Assembly (NCBI GenBank): GCA_007571355.1
Contig: RKRO01000326.1
Location: 1 to 11,876, forward strand
Direction: 5' to 3'
DNA: 11,876 nt
Origin: Candidatus Poribacteria bacterium
GTDB taxonomy: Bacteria; Poribacteria; WGA-4E; WGA-3G
Part shown: in pieces, positions 6,501-11,876 of the stretch
How positions within the stretch are numbered: position 1 is the stretch's first letter
Layout: every line of letters starts with the position of its first letter
Program-made: the position numbers and the translations under genes
Notes under the pieces: generated by a model
What the model was told of the DNA's origin: nothing
What the model saw: the letters and a program-made list of their open reading frames with translations, nothing else
Database searches by the model: none

Positions 6501-9211
6501 AACGTTAGCGTTTGTTCGCTCTCTCCTGAAGTAAGGTCGTATGTTTTTACCTCTGTCGTTTGCGCTTCAGAGACGTATTCATAACGTCCCGCGGTATTCT
6601 GCCGCAGTATCGTATTCCAATGTACTTTATAGAGACTGAGTTTCAAGAGTCTCCCTGGCGCAGCTGCCATTGTATTGTCAACGGCTACGTAATCGAAACG
6701 GAGCGGTTGGTTAATTTTTACCGTTCCAGGGGTTGCCCGCCGGATCCCGACATAATGTGAGTACGGATGAATAATAACTCGGTGTGTAGCAGAGACAGCT
6801 CTGCCGCCGACCTCACTGACGGTCGCTGTTAGAATACCATTGAGTAAAGAGGGGGCTTTCAATGTTGCAGGAACAGTGAATTGGTAACGTGCTTTACCCT
6901 CCGCATTGGTTTTGGCTTCCCCTAATTCAATCCGTTGACTTTCAAATTGTCTGTTATTTTTAAAAACAAAGGGTTGCCACTTTGCTACATCCGTGCCGGA
7001 TGCTAAGATACCATTGGCACCTGTCATCTGAACTGCCTGTAACTGAAGTGAAGCCTGAACATTCCTCCCGACAGCTGGGGGACCGAACAAGTTGGTGGCG
7101 TTCACCTCAAGGCTGATCTCGTCTCCGAGATTGTAAGACGGTTTATCGGATGTTAGGGCCACTTTCATCCGATCTGGCATAAATTCCTCAACCTGAAATT
7201 GGACGCTGCCAACAACTCGGTCTGCAATTTTCATTTTGGCGATATAATTGCCTGTCAAGGCGTAGTTAGGGATCGGAATCTTTACATCGCAGGTACCGCT
7301 TTCGCTCGTCTGCTGCCTAATTTCTTTAATGATCCTACTATCAGGCGATAAGACTTCGATGCGTGTCGGCAGTGGTTCTGGGGTTAATTGATTGGGGCCA
7401 CGCACGATACCAGCGAGTTGGACAGTTTCACCGGGCCGATAGACACCTCGACTCGTGTAAAGAAACGCTTCGTATCCTTTCTGTAAATACGCGGGGCCTG
7501 AGATGTTGAAGTCTGCTGTCGCAATTTTATGACGGTCTAATTGAATAAAGGCAAGGTCGTCACGTTTCGCAACAGTAATCAGAAACGGTGTAAAGTCTTT
7601 AGTCTTCTCGGTGACATCGCTAAACTCGACAAAACCTGCCCAATTCGTTGTACCAGTCAGCAGCGTCTGATTGTTATCGCTGATGAGTTTGACCCGGGCT
7701 GTCGGCACCGGGTCTCCGGTCTCAAGAGATTTCACCCAAACGTATAGATTATCACCTGCACGTTTCGCACTGATACCTAAATCTGTAATGAGAACCCATT
7801 GATGTGCGCTAGTCCACCGACTCTCCGCATTTCGGGCAACAACCTTGAAGATGCCGACATGTTCGTCTGAGAGGTAATCCTCTAATGAGATAGGGGTCGT
7901 TACCTCTTCGTTCAATTGTGTCGGTATATCAAGTACTTCCGAATGGATAGACTTACCTAAATTCCGGTTACTCCGTGTACTCCATCTTTCCAATCTTGAA
8001 AGATAGAGGAGATTGTTGGCAAAAACTTTCTCAATTCCGAGTTCCACCCGTTTGACGTTAATCGTTGCGAGGCCAAGGTTTAGATGTCCTTTTCTCGCGA
8101 GGAAGAAACCGGTGCCGAGAAACCGGAGTTGCGGGGCAATGTCTGGTATTCTGAGTTTGGTCACGTAATCCTGTTTTAAGACAGCGTCATTGCGTGCTGT
8201 TAAACCGCGTCGTATTTTTAGTGTATAGGTAGTCCCCCGTTTAAAATTACCGTGGATTCTAATGTTCCGATAATTGGATATCACTTGATAGTTGCCTGCG
8301 GGTGTAACTTCAAGATAAGGTTCAAGCGTATCGCTGAGGACTGGTGTGTTAAAACTGGCTGAAATATAAGGGGTTCCACCGCTTTCCCGAACCTCTGAGT
8401 ATGTTACACCGAGTGTCCCCTGACCCTGGAGTCCTACCCGTGTGACATGGGTTTTTTCCAGCCCAATTTCCCCACCTGTGCATTTAAAACCTTTTTCAAT
8501 CTTAATTTTTATGTCTTGGTCAGCATTACCACGTTTTATCCGATTCGTCACGAATCTTATTGTCCGTGCTGTTGCTGCCTGGGTTTCAATTTGATAAGGG
8601 ATTTCTGTTTCGTCAACAAGTTCAATAGAGAGGTGTGCCTTTAAATCGGCCGTCGTTACCGGGTAATTGAAGGCTATTGTACCGAAACCTGTTGCATATT
8701 CACGTGTATTGTCGATCCTGAATTCCAGGCGTGCTTGTTGGACTGCAAAGGGTTCGGTGGCGAATTTAAATTCTTTTTGCCCGGTAAGTAGGAATGTTTC
8801 GGATGGGTTGAGTTCTGATGTGAGTTCGACAGTGTATTGCGCTGCAGGGGCCAGCGGTGCGTCTAAAAAGAAACCTATTCTATCGGGAGCGACCCAACGT
8901 GCTATACCCTGAACGGCGGGTGTAAATCGCAGGGCTTCCAATGGAACTTCTGTGCCCACACGCGATTTATCAACGATGGCTTCCGAAAAAGTAATTGAGA
9001 AATCTGTCCATTGTGGTACTTCCCCTTGTGGCGTAAATGTGTTAACGCTGTATCGCGTTTTGGGATGCATGTTGTTCTGAACAATATAGAAGATACAGGC
9101 ACCGAGGAATAGTGCCATCAACCCTATAACCCCGAATAGACTTTTAAGTAACAAATTTCGGGAACTTCCGTGTTCCGACGAAGGATTTTTAGAAAGTTTG
9201 GAAAACACCAT
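3488..9211 (-). CDS. yfhM: Bacterial alpha-2-macroglobulin with thioester (CLEQ)
   Basis: The family traps attacking proteases in the periplasm: cleavage of a bait region exposes a thioester that binds the protease covalently. Here the thioester motif CLEQ is present (Cys1439 to Gln1442) within PHGCLEQT. Other family landmarks are GVYRPGET (589-596), AYRPGET (955-961), AVDEGIL (1122-1128) and SLW (1200-1202) opening the alpha-2-macroglobulin core domain. The alpha-helical thioester domain spans roughly 1420-1710, and beta domains run to the end. Residues 24-44 are hydrophobic. LGAC with Cys39 could be a lipobox, as in the E. coli lipoprotein, but hydrophobic residues continue after it, so a plain membrane anchor is equally possible. 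At 1907 residues it is longer than E. coli YfhM (about 1650). The start ATG has GGGGG (9220-9224) 8 bases upstream as a modest ribosome site. The yfhM-then-pbpC order matches E. coli and many other bacteria. Confidence 0.94.
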   Translation of the reverse strand: MVFSKLSKNPSSEHGSSRNLLLKSLFGVIGLMALFLGACIFYIVQNNMHPKTRYSVNTFTPQGEVPQWTDFSITFSEAIVDKSRVGTEVPLEALRFTPAVQGIARWVAPDRIGFFLDAPLAPAAQYTVELTSELNPSETFLLTGQKEFKFATEPFAVQQARLEFRIDNTREYATGFGTIAFNYPVTTADLKAHLSIELVDETEIPYQIETQAATARTIRFVTNRIKRGNADQDIKIKIEKGFKCTGGEIGLEKTHVTRVGLQGQGTLGVTYSEVRESGGTPYISASFNTPVLSDTLEPYLEVTPAGNYQVISNYRNIRIHGNFKRGTTYTLKIRRGLTARNDAVLKQDYVTKLRIPDIAPQLRFLGTGFFLARKGHLNLGLATINVKRVELGIEKVFANNLLYLSRLERWSTRSNRNLGKSIHSEVLDIPTQLNEEVTTPISLEDYLSDEHVGIFKVVARNAESRWTSAHQWVLITDLGISAKRAGDNLYVWVKSLETGDPVPTARVKLISDNNQTLLTGTTNWAGFVEFSDVTEKTKDFTPFLITVAKRDDLAFIQLDRHKIATADFNISGPAYLQKGYEAFLYTSRGVYRPGETVQLAGIVRGPNQLTPEPLPTRIEVLSPDSRIIKEIRQQTSESGTCDVKIPIPNYALTGNYIAKMKIADRVVGSVQFQVEEFMPDRMKVALTSDKPSYNLGDEISLEVNATNLFGPPAVGRNVQASLQLQAVQMTGANGILASGTDVAKWQPFVFKNNRQFESQRIELGEAKTNAEGKARYQFTVPATLKAPSLLNGILTATVSEVGGRAVSATHRVIIHPYSHYVGIRRATPGTVKINQPLRFDYVAVDNTMAAAPGRLLKLSLYKVHWNTILRQNTAGRYEYVSEAQTTEVKTYDLTSGESEQTLTLTPSAYGQYRVRLEDTESAATAEIGFYVSGWRNIPTSMKHPTRLDMTLDKPAYRPGETAKLNVKAPFPGTLLLTVERDQVLSHRTIVMKENTATLSIPIRNAYKPNVYLSGTLTRAISMDTERSTADSKSLLPARAFGVIPLKLDATRRRLSIEMALKQVDSAGNTENIQLPGNDNSQISQTAAGTNQEAVARPNTEVNITFQVHGRRSWQKYDVCIAAVDEGILTLTDFQTPNPHDFFYQQRGLKIRSFDLYGGILPEIADVTDNSSTGGDTQLSSRRLGRKRLNTSSIRRVKPVSLWSGFVKTDGNGRGTVQFKIPQFNGTLRLMAIAFAGADYGAADAYLTVREPIVLTPTFPRFLAGGDKIRVPVTIFNGTGADGEFSVKLRSAGDVQLLSANDIYVLETQPQNGTVKTPDPQNIEIPSDELTINQSVAAGTEAQIFFDIRAHDALGEVNFNLSAEGNTETTQMDVKLPLRSVAPPVTKTGHGVVRAGQPVDFILPSNLIPDSSEFSLTLSPFPNIAFADSLRYLVRYPHGCLEQTTSKVFPLLYFSDLARTVEPILAAEDSVDYYITSGITKLESMLTLQNQFSYWPGGTYVNSWSSIYASHFLVEARKAGYEVADRVYDAMLEGLKTRAKFSPDMEGEDDAKKVKTKIALATYASYVLAAAGQPDRGTMHHLKNRGASGISDYSYFQLAGAFALSGELETAISMLPVSVSPSFNSKDNAGWETGGTFNSPIRAQAIMLDVLAEVNENHPSIPTLVKSLSEAASDGNRWRTTQDNAFAFLALGKIMQKQADRNYKGTIRINGEHFADFDTNEMRFTDEAWDGARIQISLKGEGTCYYYWSAFGIQRDSYIEEYERELLVRRRYFNKDGEELTDTFVHGDLIVAEITVKALMANLENVVVVDMLPTGFEIENPRLESRAGIPWLKTQGFKPDYLDIRDDRLIFFGTFPRQRERKFYYALRAVTQGDFTLPPIAAEAMYDPTKSAVTGSMSIKVVTSDEKE
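3725..3747. repeat. Hairpin-forming inverted repeat within yfhM
   Basis: TGGAATCC (3725-3732) and GGATTCCA (3740-3747) form a perfect 8-base stem with a 7-base loop. It encodes part of RLESRAGIPW near the C-terminus. It could be a dispersed repeat settled in the gene or simple chance. Confidence 0.4.
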
Positions 9212-9438
9212 GAGAAGTGCCCCCTTTATTTTAAAGATTTTGTCCTTATTGGTTTCTTGTTTCTAACGATTTTAAAGACCATTTGTAGAAAAATCTTCTG
9301 TTTTTAAGACATTTCTTTTCGATTCTGACGAATTTAACGAATATAATGGGAAAAAGATACTGGATAGATTAAGCAATTTTCATGCCAAAGTTTTGGGGGC
9401 TTTAGTACGGAGCGTTTAAGAAACAATAATCAAATTTA

Positions 9439-9455
9439 GGCGAGGTTCAAACTCG
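9439..9455. repeat. Degenerate GGCGAGGT palindrome
   Basis: GGCGAGGTTCAAACTCG contains CGAG and CTCG arms with one internal mismatch around a single central base. It shares GGCGAGGT with the longer hairpin at 10864-10889, so it may be a decayed copy of the same element. Confidence 0.35.
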
Positions 9456-9480
9456 TTAGAAAAGTGTCTTTAGGTGACAT

Positions 9481-9502
9481 TATGTGTAAATATAAACACA
9501 TA
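9481..9502. repeat. AT-rich inverted repeat next to the TAGGGACG palindrome
   Basis: TATGTGT (9481-9487) pairs with ACACATA (9496-9502) around an 8-base AT loop. Its right end overlaps the first two bases of the 9501-9528 palindrome, so the two stems compete or abut. It could be an operator for the yfhM operon or part of a compound repeat. Confidence 0.5.
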
Positions 9503-9528
9503 GGGACGGATATCTGTATCCGTCCCTA
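9501..9528. repeat. Perfect 12-bp-stem palindrome (TAGGGACGGATA family), possible terminator
   Basis: TAGGGACGGATA (9501-9512) is the exact reverse complement of TATCCGTCCCTA (9517-9528), with loop TCTG. It lies 55 bases past the stop of the cytochrome-barrel gene and may end its transcription. No T-run follows on the minus strand, so it is not a textbook intrinsic terminator. Its TAGGGACG end matches the palindrome at 636-662 inside the YWTD gene. Confidence 0.75.
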
Positions 9529-9583
9529 AAGGTAAGTATTTTGATGAAGTTGCAAATCAAATTGTGTCTATGGGCAACAGGCT

Positions 9584-10819
9584 TCAGAACCAGAACCGTG
9601 ACATCAAAATAATCTGGTCTGTGCCTTGGAGTTGACGTAATGTGCCTTTGTCTTGGATGGTATCATCTTCGCCACGGTCAGCATTTGTAAGATTTGCCCA
9701 GTAAAACAGTGAGATGGCCCCATTTTCCATGAAATTGTATTGGGCACTCAGCGTCAATCGTTGGCTTGCATCCCCCTTTACAGTCCGGTCTGGATCGAAC
9801 AAGCCGTATCGACCTGCGAGTGTAAGTTGCGGCAGGACGCGATATTTTGCGCCGACATAGTATCCCTTTGAGTCAACGTCATCCGGTGCGAAAGAGGCAG
9901 CCTCTCCATTGTTCCCAAAATTAAACTCTCCTTCTATACTCAGACCCGCATAAGAAGCAGTGAGGAATGCACCGATGAGGCGTTCCCAGTCTTCTCCGGG
10001 TTTTTCAAAGATACTAGAAATACCCGCGCGAACCGGTCCGAGTTGCGCACCAAGTGTACCAAGTCCGCCTTTTGCTGCAGCGTTATTGGCGTTAAAGAAA
10101 GCCGCATTATAAAAAACTTTGCCTGCACTGCCACCGAGTTCAACCCCGATATCCCGTTTATTAGAACCGAGACTGTAACCTTTTCGAACGAGTATATTGT
10201 GGTCCTTCTGTTTAATAGCGAACGGGAGCCGGAATTGCCCGACTTTGACGTAAAGGTGTTTCGGGATGGCATCTACCGTTGCAAATGCATTCATCGTTGT
10301 TCCTGCATTATTAGAAAGCGTAAGGCTAATGTGTTCAGAGGCTTGCGCATTGAATGTTACTTCTGCTTGCATCAGCAGAAATCTGTCAATCGAGGAATGG
10401 CACGAATTACAGTTGGCTATAGCGTTTTGCTCTTCGTCAACATGTGTTGTTTTGATGAATGCAGTTTGGAAGTCAAACGATGTTGTGAGTTGTTTCACTA
10501 TCTCCTTGGCTTCTTCCGTCACGGCTTCCATGTCGAAATCTTCGGGAAATTCAAAATAGTTCTCTTCAAAAATTTCACCGATACGGTTTCGTGGGCCACC
10601 ACCTGCAGGGTCAAGATGGCAAAAACTACATTCTTTCTCAAGTTCAGTCGCAAATTCAGGACGCGCCTCCGCACCGGTCTGCAATAGGAGACTGAGCGCG
10701 ATACTTATGACGAAGCCAAGGTGTAGAAACGATGGGACTATGTTGGATATATACCAGCATTTTACGCGTCCAATGATGTGGCTGATTTGCTTCACGTAGC
10801 TATTAGAATATATGTCCAA
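9584..10819 (-). CDS. Di-haem cytochrome c fused to an outer-membrane beta-barrel (Cyc2-like layout)
   Basis: The product has 411 residues. The N-terminus is long with a hydrophobic core (about 28-47) and a likely signal peptidase site after AEA (52), giving a mature start RPEFA. Two c-type haem motifs follow: C64-S-F-C67-H68 and C137-N-S-C140-H141. From about 148 to the end the sequence alternates polar and hydrophobic residues with turns rich in G, N and D, and ends in RFWF with a C-terminal Phe. That is the pattern of an outer-membrane barrel (roughly 265 residues, perhaps 12 strands). The layout PxFA, then CxxCH, then barrel resembles Cyc2 iron oxidases, which carry one haem; here there are two. 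A role carrying electrons across the outer membrane is inferred. Homology to Cyc2 itself is not shown; the family could be another haem-bearing porin. It follows a cytochrome P460-like gene by 77 bases. Confidence 0.85.
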   Translation of the reverse strand: MDIYSNSYVKQISHIIGRVKCWYISNIVPSFLHLGFVISIALSLLLQTGAEARPEFATELEKECSFCHLDPAGGGPRNRIGEIFEENYFEFPEDFDMEAVTEEAKEIVKQLTTSFDFQTAFIKTTHVDEEQNAIANCNSCHSSIDRFLLMQAEVTFNAQASEHISLTLSNNAGTTMNAFATVDAIPKHLYVKVGQFRLPFAIKQKDHNILVRKGYSLGSNKRDIGVELGGSAGKVFYNAAFFNANNAAAKGGLGTLGAQLGPVRAGISSIFEKPGEDWERLIGAFLTASYAGLSIEGEFNFGNNGEAASFAPDDVDSKGYYVGAKYRVLPQLTLAGRYGLFDPDRTVKGDASQRLTLSAQYNFMENGAISLFYWANLTNADRGEDDTIQDKGTLRQLQGTDQIILMSRFWF

Positions 10820-10824
10820 GAGAA

Positions 10825-10831
10825 TCTCCTT
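10825..10831 (-). promoter_or_regulatory. Shine-Dalgarno fixing a TTG start
   Basis: On the minus strand AAGGAGA sits 5 bases before TTG (10819-10817). No ATG occurs in frame before the barrel region, and a GTG at codon 9 is too far from this site. TTG is therefore the best start for the cytochrome-barrel gene. Confidence 0.8.
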
Positions 10832-10863
10832 GTTTTATAATAAAATTTGATGAGGGTAACATG

Positions 10864-10889
10864 GCTGGCGAGGTATCGACCTCACCAGC
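10864..10889. repeat. Hairpin between the two cytochrome genes
   Basis: GCTGGCGAGGT (10864-10874) and ACCTCACCAGC (10879-10889) form an 11-pair stem with loop ATCG. The single imperfect position is a G-U pair in the minus-strand RNA. It begins 7 bases after the P460 gene stop. It has no T-run on the 3' side of the minus transcript, so it more likely tunes the ratio of the two messages, or is a dispersed palindrome, than fully terminates. Confidence 0.65.
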
Positions 10890-10896
10890 AAAAATC

Positions 10897-11472
10897 CTAT
10901 TCAAGTTCTGTGAAAACGTAATCTATATCTTCGACTCGGGCGTGACATCCCCAACAGATACGGCCCTCAGCGATGACACCGAATTCAGTATCTGCCGCAT
11001 TCCGAGTATATTCGATGAATTCCCAGTCGTTGTGATCCGGATCCACACCCGCTTTCTTCCGCATAATGGCAATCAGTCCGACGTAGTCCTTACCCGGACG
11101 GTATGCTTCCTTTATAACGATGCTGCCGTCGGGATATGGAAATTGCTGTTCACCGTTAGACGCGATGTCTTCTCGTGTTTTATTAACATAGACGTTTTTT
11201 GTACCATTGTGCGGATCGCCGCCAGCGACGAGAGGTATAGGTTCGGTGTTTAATTTGAGCCACTGTGTATAGCCTGCTACATCTGCTGGTAAACCAGGGA
11301 GAACTACAACCGGTTCCGCAGTTTGCACAGATTCTGCTGTATCCATAGTTTTTTCTCCATCTTGCTGTTCAATGATTTCTTCTAATTGCTTTTCGGCGCA
11401 ACTGGTAAAGAGCAGACAGGTTATTAGTGTTATTGTGAGATTGGATAGTAGGTTTCGCGTTTGCGTTCTCAT
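10897..11472 (-). CDS. Cytochrome P460-like haem c lipoprotein
   Basis: The product has 191 residues from ATG at 11472. The N-terminus is a lipoprotein signal with FTSC and Cys25 as the likely lipidated residue. An acidic, Gln-rich spacer follows (to about 55). The remaining part matches the cytochrome P460 domain: a YTQWL start, H and N residues around VYVNK, the FPYPDGSIVIKE block, an IMRKKAGVDP block and WEF. It ends with haem motif C173-W-G-C176-H177 and DYVFTELE. Known P460 proteins oxidise hydroxylamine or act as c-type electron carriers; they need a Lys-haem crosslink, which I cannot place here, so enzyme activity is unproven. GAGGTG lies 6 bases before the ATG, so the upstream GTG at 11481, which overlaps it, is unlikely to be the start. 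The protein is probably in the periplasm, tethered to a membrane, and may pass electrons to or from the haem-barrel protein encoded next. Confidence 0.85.
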   Translation of the reverse strand: MRTQTRNLLSNLTITLITCLLFTSCAEKQLEEIIEQQDGEKTMDTAESVQTAEPVVVLPGLPADVAGYTQWLKLNTEPIPLVAGGDPHNGTKNVYVNKTREDIASNGEQQFPYPDGSIVIKEAYRPGKDYVGLIAIMRKKAGVDPDHNDWEFIEYTRNAADTEFGVIAEGRICWGCHARVEDIDYVFTELE

Positions 11473-11478
11473 GGTAAA

Positions 11479-11484
11479 CACCTC
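11479..11484 (-). promoter_or_regulatory. Shine-Dalgarno of the P460-like gene
   Basis: GAGGTG on the minus strand is 6 bases upstream of ATG 11472-11470. It overlaps the alternative GTG start at 11481, which argues for the ATG. Confidence 0.65.
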
Positions 11485-11510
11485 AATTTTTTTAAGGGGA
11501 CAGGACTCAA

Positions 11511-11592
11511 TTGTCAGTTAACAGCACGCCGTGAAACAGAAATGTGATTCGTCAAAGCATCTTTTAACTGAGGATGGACAACTGGTAACTAT
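11511..11592. repeat. Degenerate heptamer repeats upstream of the cytochrome operon
   Basis: TTGTCAG then TTAACAG occupy 11511-11524. TAACTGA, GGATGGA, CAACTGG and TAACTAT occupy 11565-11592. The 7-base phasing resembles the arrays in pbpC but the units are more AT-rich and diverged. They lie in the predicted 5' leader of the P460 transcript. Confidence 0.4.
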
Positions 11593-11635
11593 TAACCAAA
11601 AAGTTTCACAGAAAACCGTACGGATAACTGAATTT

Positions 11636-11664
11636 AGTATAAAGCAAATCGACAAGTTTTTCAA
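11636..11664 (-). promoter_or_regulatory. Predicted sigma70-type promoter of the cytochrome operon
   Basis: On the minus strand -35 TTGAAA (11664-11659) and -10 TATACT (11641-11636) are separated by exactly 17 bases; each differs from consensus at one position. Transcription would start near 11629, giving a leader of about 155 bases before the ATG at 11472. Confidence 0.6.
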
Positions 11665-11672
11665 GAAAATTC

Positions 11673-11682
11673 GCGTATACGC
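11673..11682. promoter_or_regulatory. Perfect palindrome GCGTATACGC upstream of the promoter
   Basis: This 10-base perfect dyad ends 8 bases upstream of the minus-strand -35 element, centred near -48 from the predicted start. The position suits an activator or a repressor. No regulator can be named. Confidence 0.45.
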
Positions 11683-11745
11683 TCTTGTTATCAGTTTGTT
11701 GAAATTCTGTCTTCCGATTGTTTGAAACTAACGATGCGTTTTCGT

Positions 11746-11775
11746 TTGCCATTCTACTCACTGTTACTGTATCAT
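11746..11775 (+). promoter_or_regulatory. Predicted sigma70-type promoter facing right
   Basis: TTGCCA (11746-11751) and TATCAT (11770-11775) are 18 bases apart; each matches consensus at five of six positions. It would start transcripts near 11782 for the gene beginning at 11854. Confidence 0.5.
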
Positions 11776-11783
11776 ATCAAGGT

Positions 11784-11803
11784 AGTAGATACAATTTTCT
11801 ACT
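11784..11803. promoter_or_regulatory. Small dyad at the predicted transcript start
   Basis: AGTAGA (11784-11789) and TCTACT (11798-11803) form a 6-base inverted repeat with an 8-base AT spacer, just downstream of the plus promoter. It could be an operator; it is short enough to be chance. Confidence 0.25.
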
Positions 11804-11853
11804 GAGGTTATGGATATAAACAGATACTCATAAAAGGAGAGATAATTCAGATA

Positions 11854-11876
11854 ATGCTAAGAAACCTATTTAAAGG
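11854..11876 (+). CDS. Start of an unidentified gene, cut by the right edge
   Basis: ATG at 11854 opens a frame reading MLRNLFK before the window ends. AAGGAGA (11834-11840) precedes it, 13 bases away, which is longer than usual. A plausible promoter lies upstream at 11746-11775. Seven residues are too few to identify the product. Confidence 0.4.

Larger units (their letters stand above)
9212..9583. other. Intergenic region between the macroglobulin and the cytochrome-barrel gene
   Basis: This AT-rich stretch separates two minus-strand genes. It should hold the promoter of the yfhM-pbpC-YWTD operon and the 3' end of the cytochrome operon. I found no convincing -35/-10 pair for yfhM; TTGAAC with TATTGT at 16 bases (minus, near 9428-9455) is weak. 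It contains a degenerate palindrome at 9439-9455 and two overlapping inverted repeats at 9481-9528. No coding frame is credible. Confidence 0.6.
11485..11853. other. Divergent intergenic region with two opposed promoters
   Basis: It separates the minus-strand cytochrome operon from a plus-strand gene at the right edge. It holds heptamer-like repeats, a minus promoter, a short palindrome, a plus promoter and a small dyad, each listed separately. An open frame at 11531-11725 (plus, GTG start) overlaps the repeats and promoter, lacks a ribosome site and is not considered a gene. Confidence 0.6.

Noticed and set aside
8721..8732. A 12-base match (ATTCCAGGCGTG) between this site and 3742-3753 in yfhM
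   Set aside because: Too short in a 5.7-kb gene, and there is no hairpin partner at this site; treated as chance.
10043..10687. A 214-codon plus-strand frame opposite the cytochrome-barrel gene
   Set aside because: The minus frame carries a signal peptide, two haem motifs and a barrel pattern; the antisense frame has no such features and is a shadow.
11473..11481. GTG at 11481 as start of the P460-like gene, adding three residues
   Set aside because: It overlaps GAGGTG, which is well spaced as the ribosome site for the ATG at 11472.
11531..11725. Open frame of 64 codons on the plus strand beginning with GTG
   Set aside because: No ribosome site, no recognisable domain, and it lies over heptamer-like repeats and the predicted minus-strand promoter.
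1..11876. Search for tRNA, rRNA, insertion-sequence transposase, toxin-antitoxin or phage genes
   Set aside because: No cloverleaf, rRNA-like stretch or transposase/integrase motif was seen by eye on either strand.

Overview
The window looks like a chromosomal segment of an uncultured Gram-negative (diderm) bacterium. The evidence is a large alpha-2-macroglobulin, a PBP1C, lipoprotein signals and an outer-membrane barrel ending in Phe. The YWTD-repeat protein, the many short dispersed repeats and the style of the genes recall Candidatus Poribacteria and similar environmental lineages. That placement is an impression, not something the sequence proves. All confidently called genes are on the minus strand, so transcription runs from high to low coordinates.

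Region 9211 to 1 (minus) is a tight three-gene cluster. It begins with a 1907-residue, thioester-containing alpha-2-macroglobulin (yfhM type). Its stop overlaps the start of pbpC, encoding peptidoglycan glycosyltransferase/transpeptidase PBP1C. Four bases after pbpC comes a membrane-anchored YWTD beta-propeller protein that runs off the left edge. The macroglobulin/PBP1C pair is a known periplasmic-defence pairing: a protease trap plus a cell-wall repair enzyme. The propeller gene is the unusual addition.

Region 11472 to 9584 (minus) holds two c-type cytochrome genes, probably one operon: a cytochrome P460-like lipoprotein, then a protein with two CxxCH haem motifs fused to an outer-membrane beta-barrel. 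The second resembles in layout the Cyc2-type cytochrome-porin fusions used for electron transfer across the outer membrane. A good sigma70-type promoter (11636-11664) with a palindrome just upstream is predicted in front of this pair. A second promoter faces right (11746-11775) and would serve a gene that only begins at the right edge.

Small repeats are a second theme. Heptamer arrays (TGAYGGC-like) lie in frame inside pbpC, exactly where the protein is longer than E. coli PBP1C. Palindromes starting with TAGGGACG occur both inside the YWTD gene and between genes. GGCGAGGT palindromes lie in two intergenic regions. They look like families of dispersed repeats that can settle inside coding sequence without breaking it.
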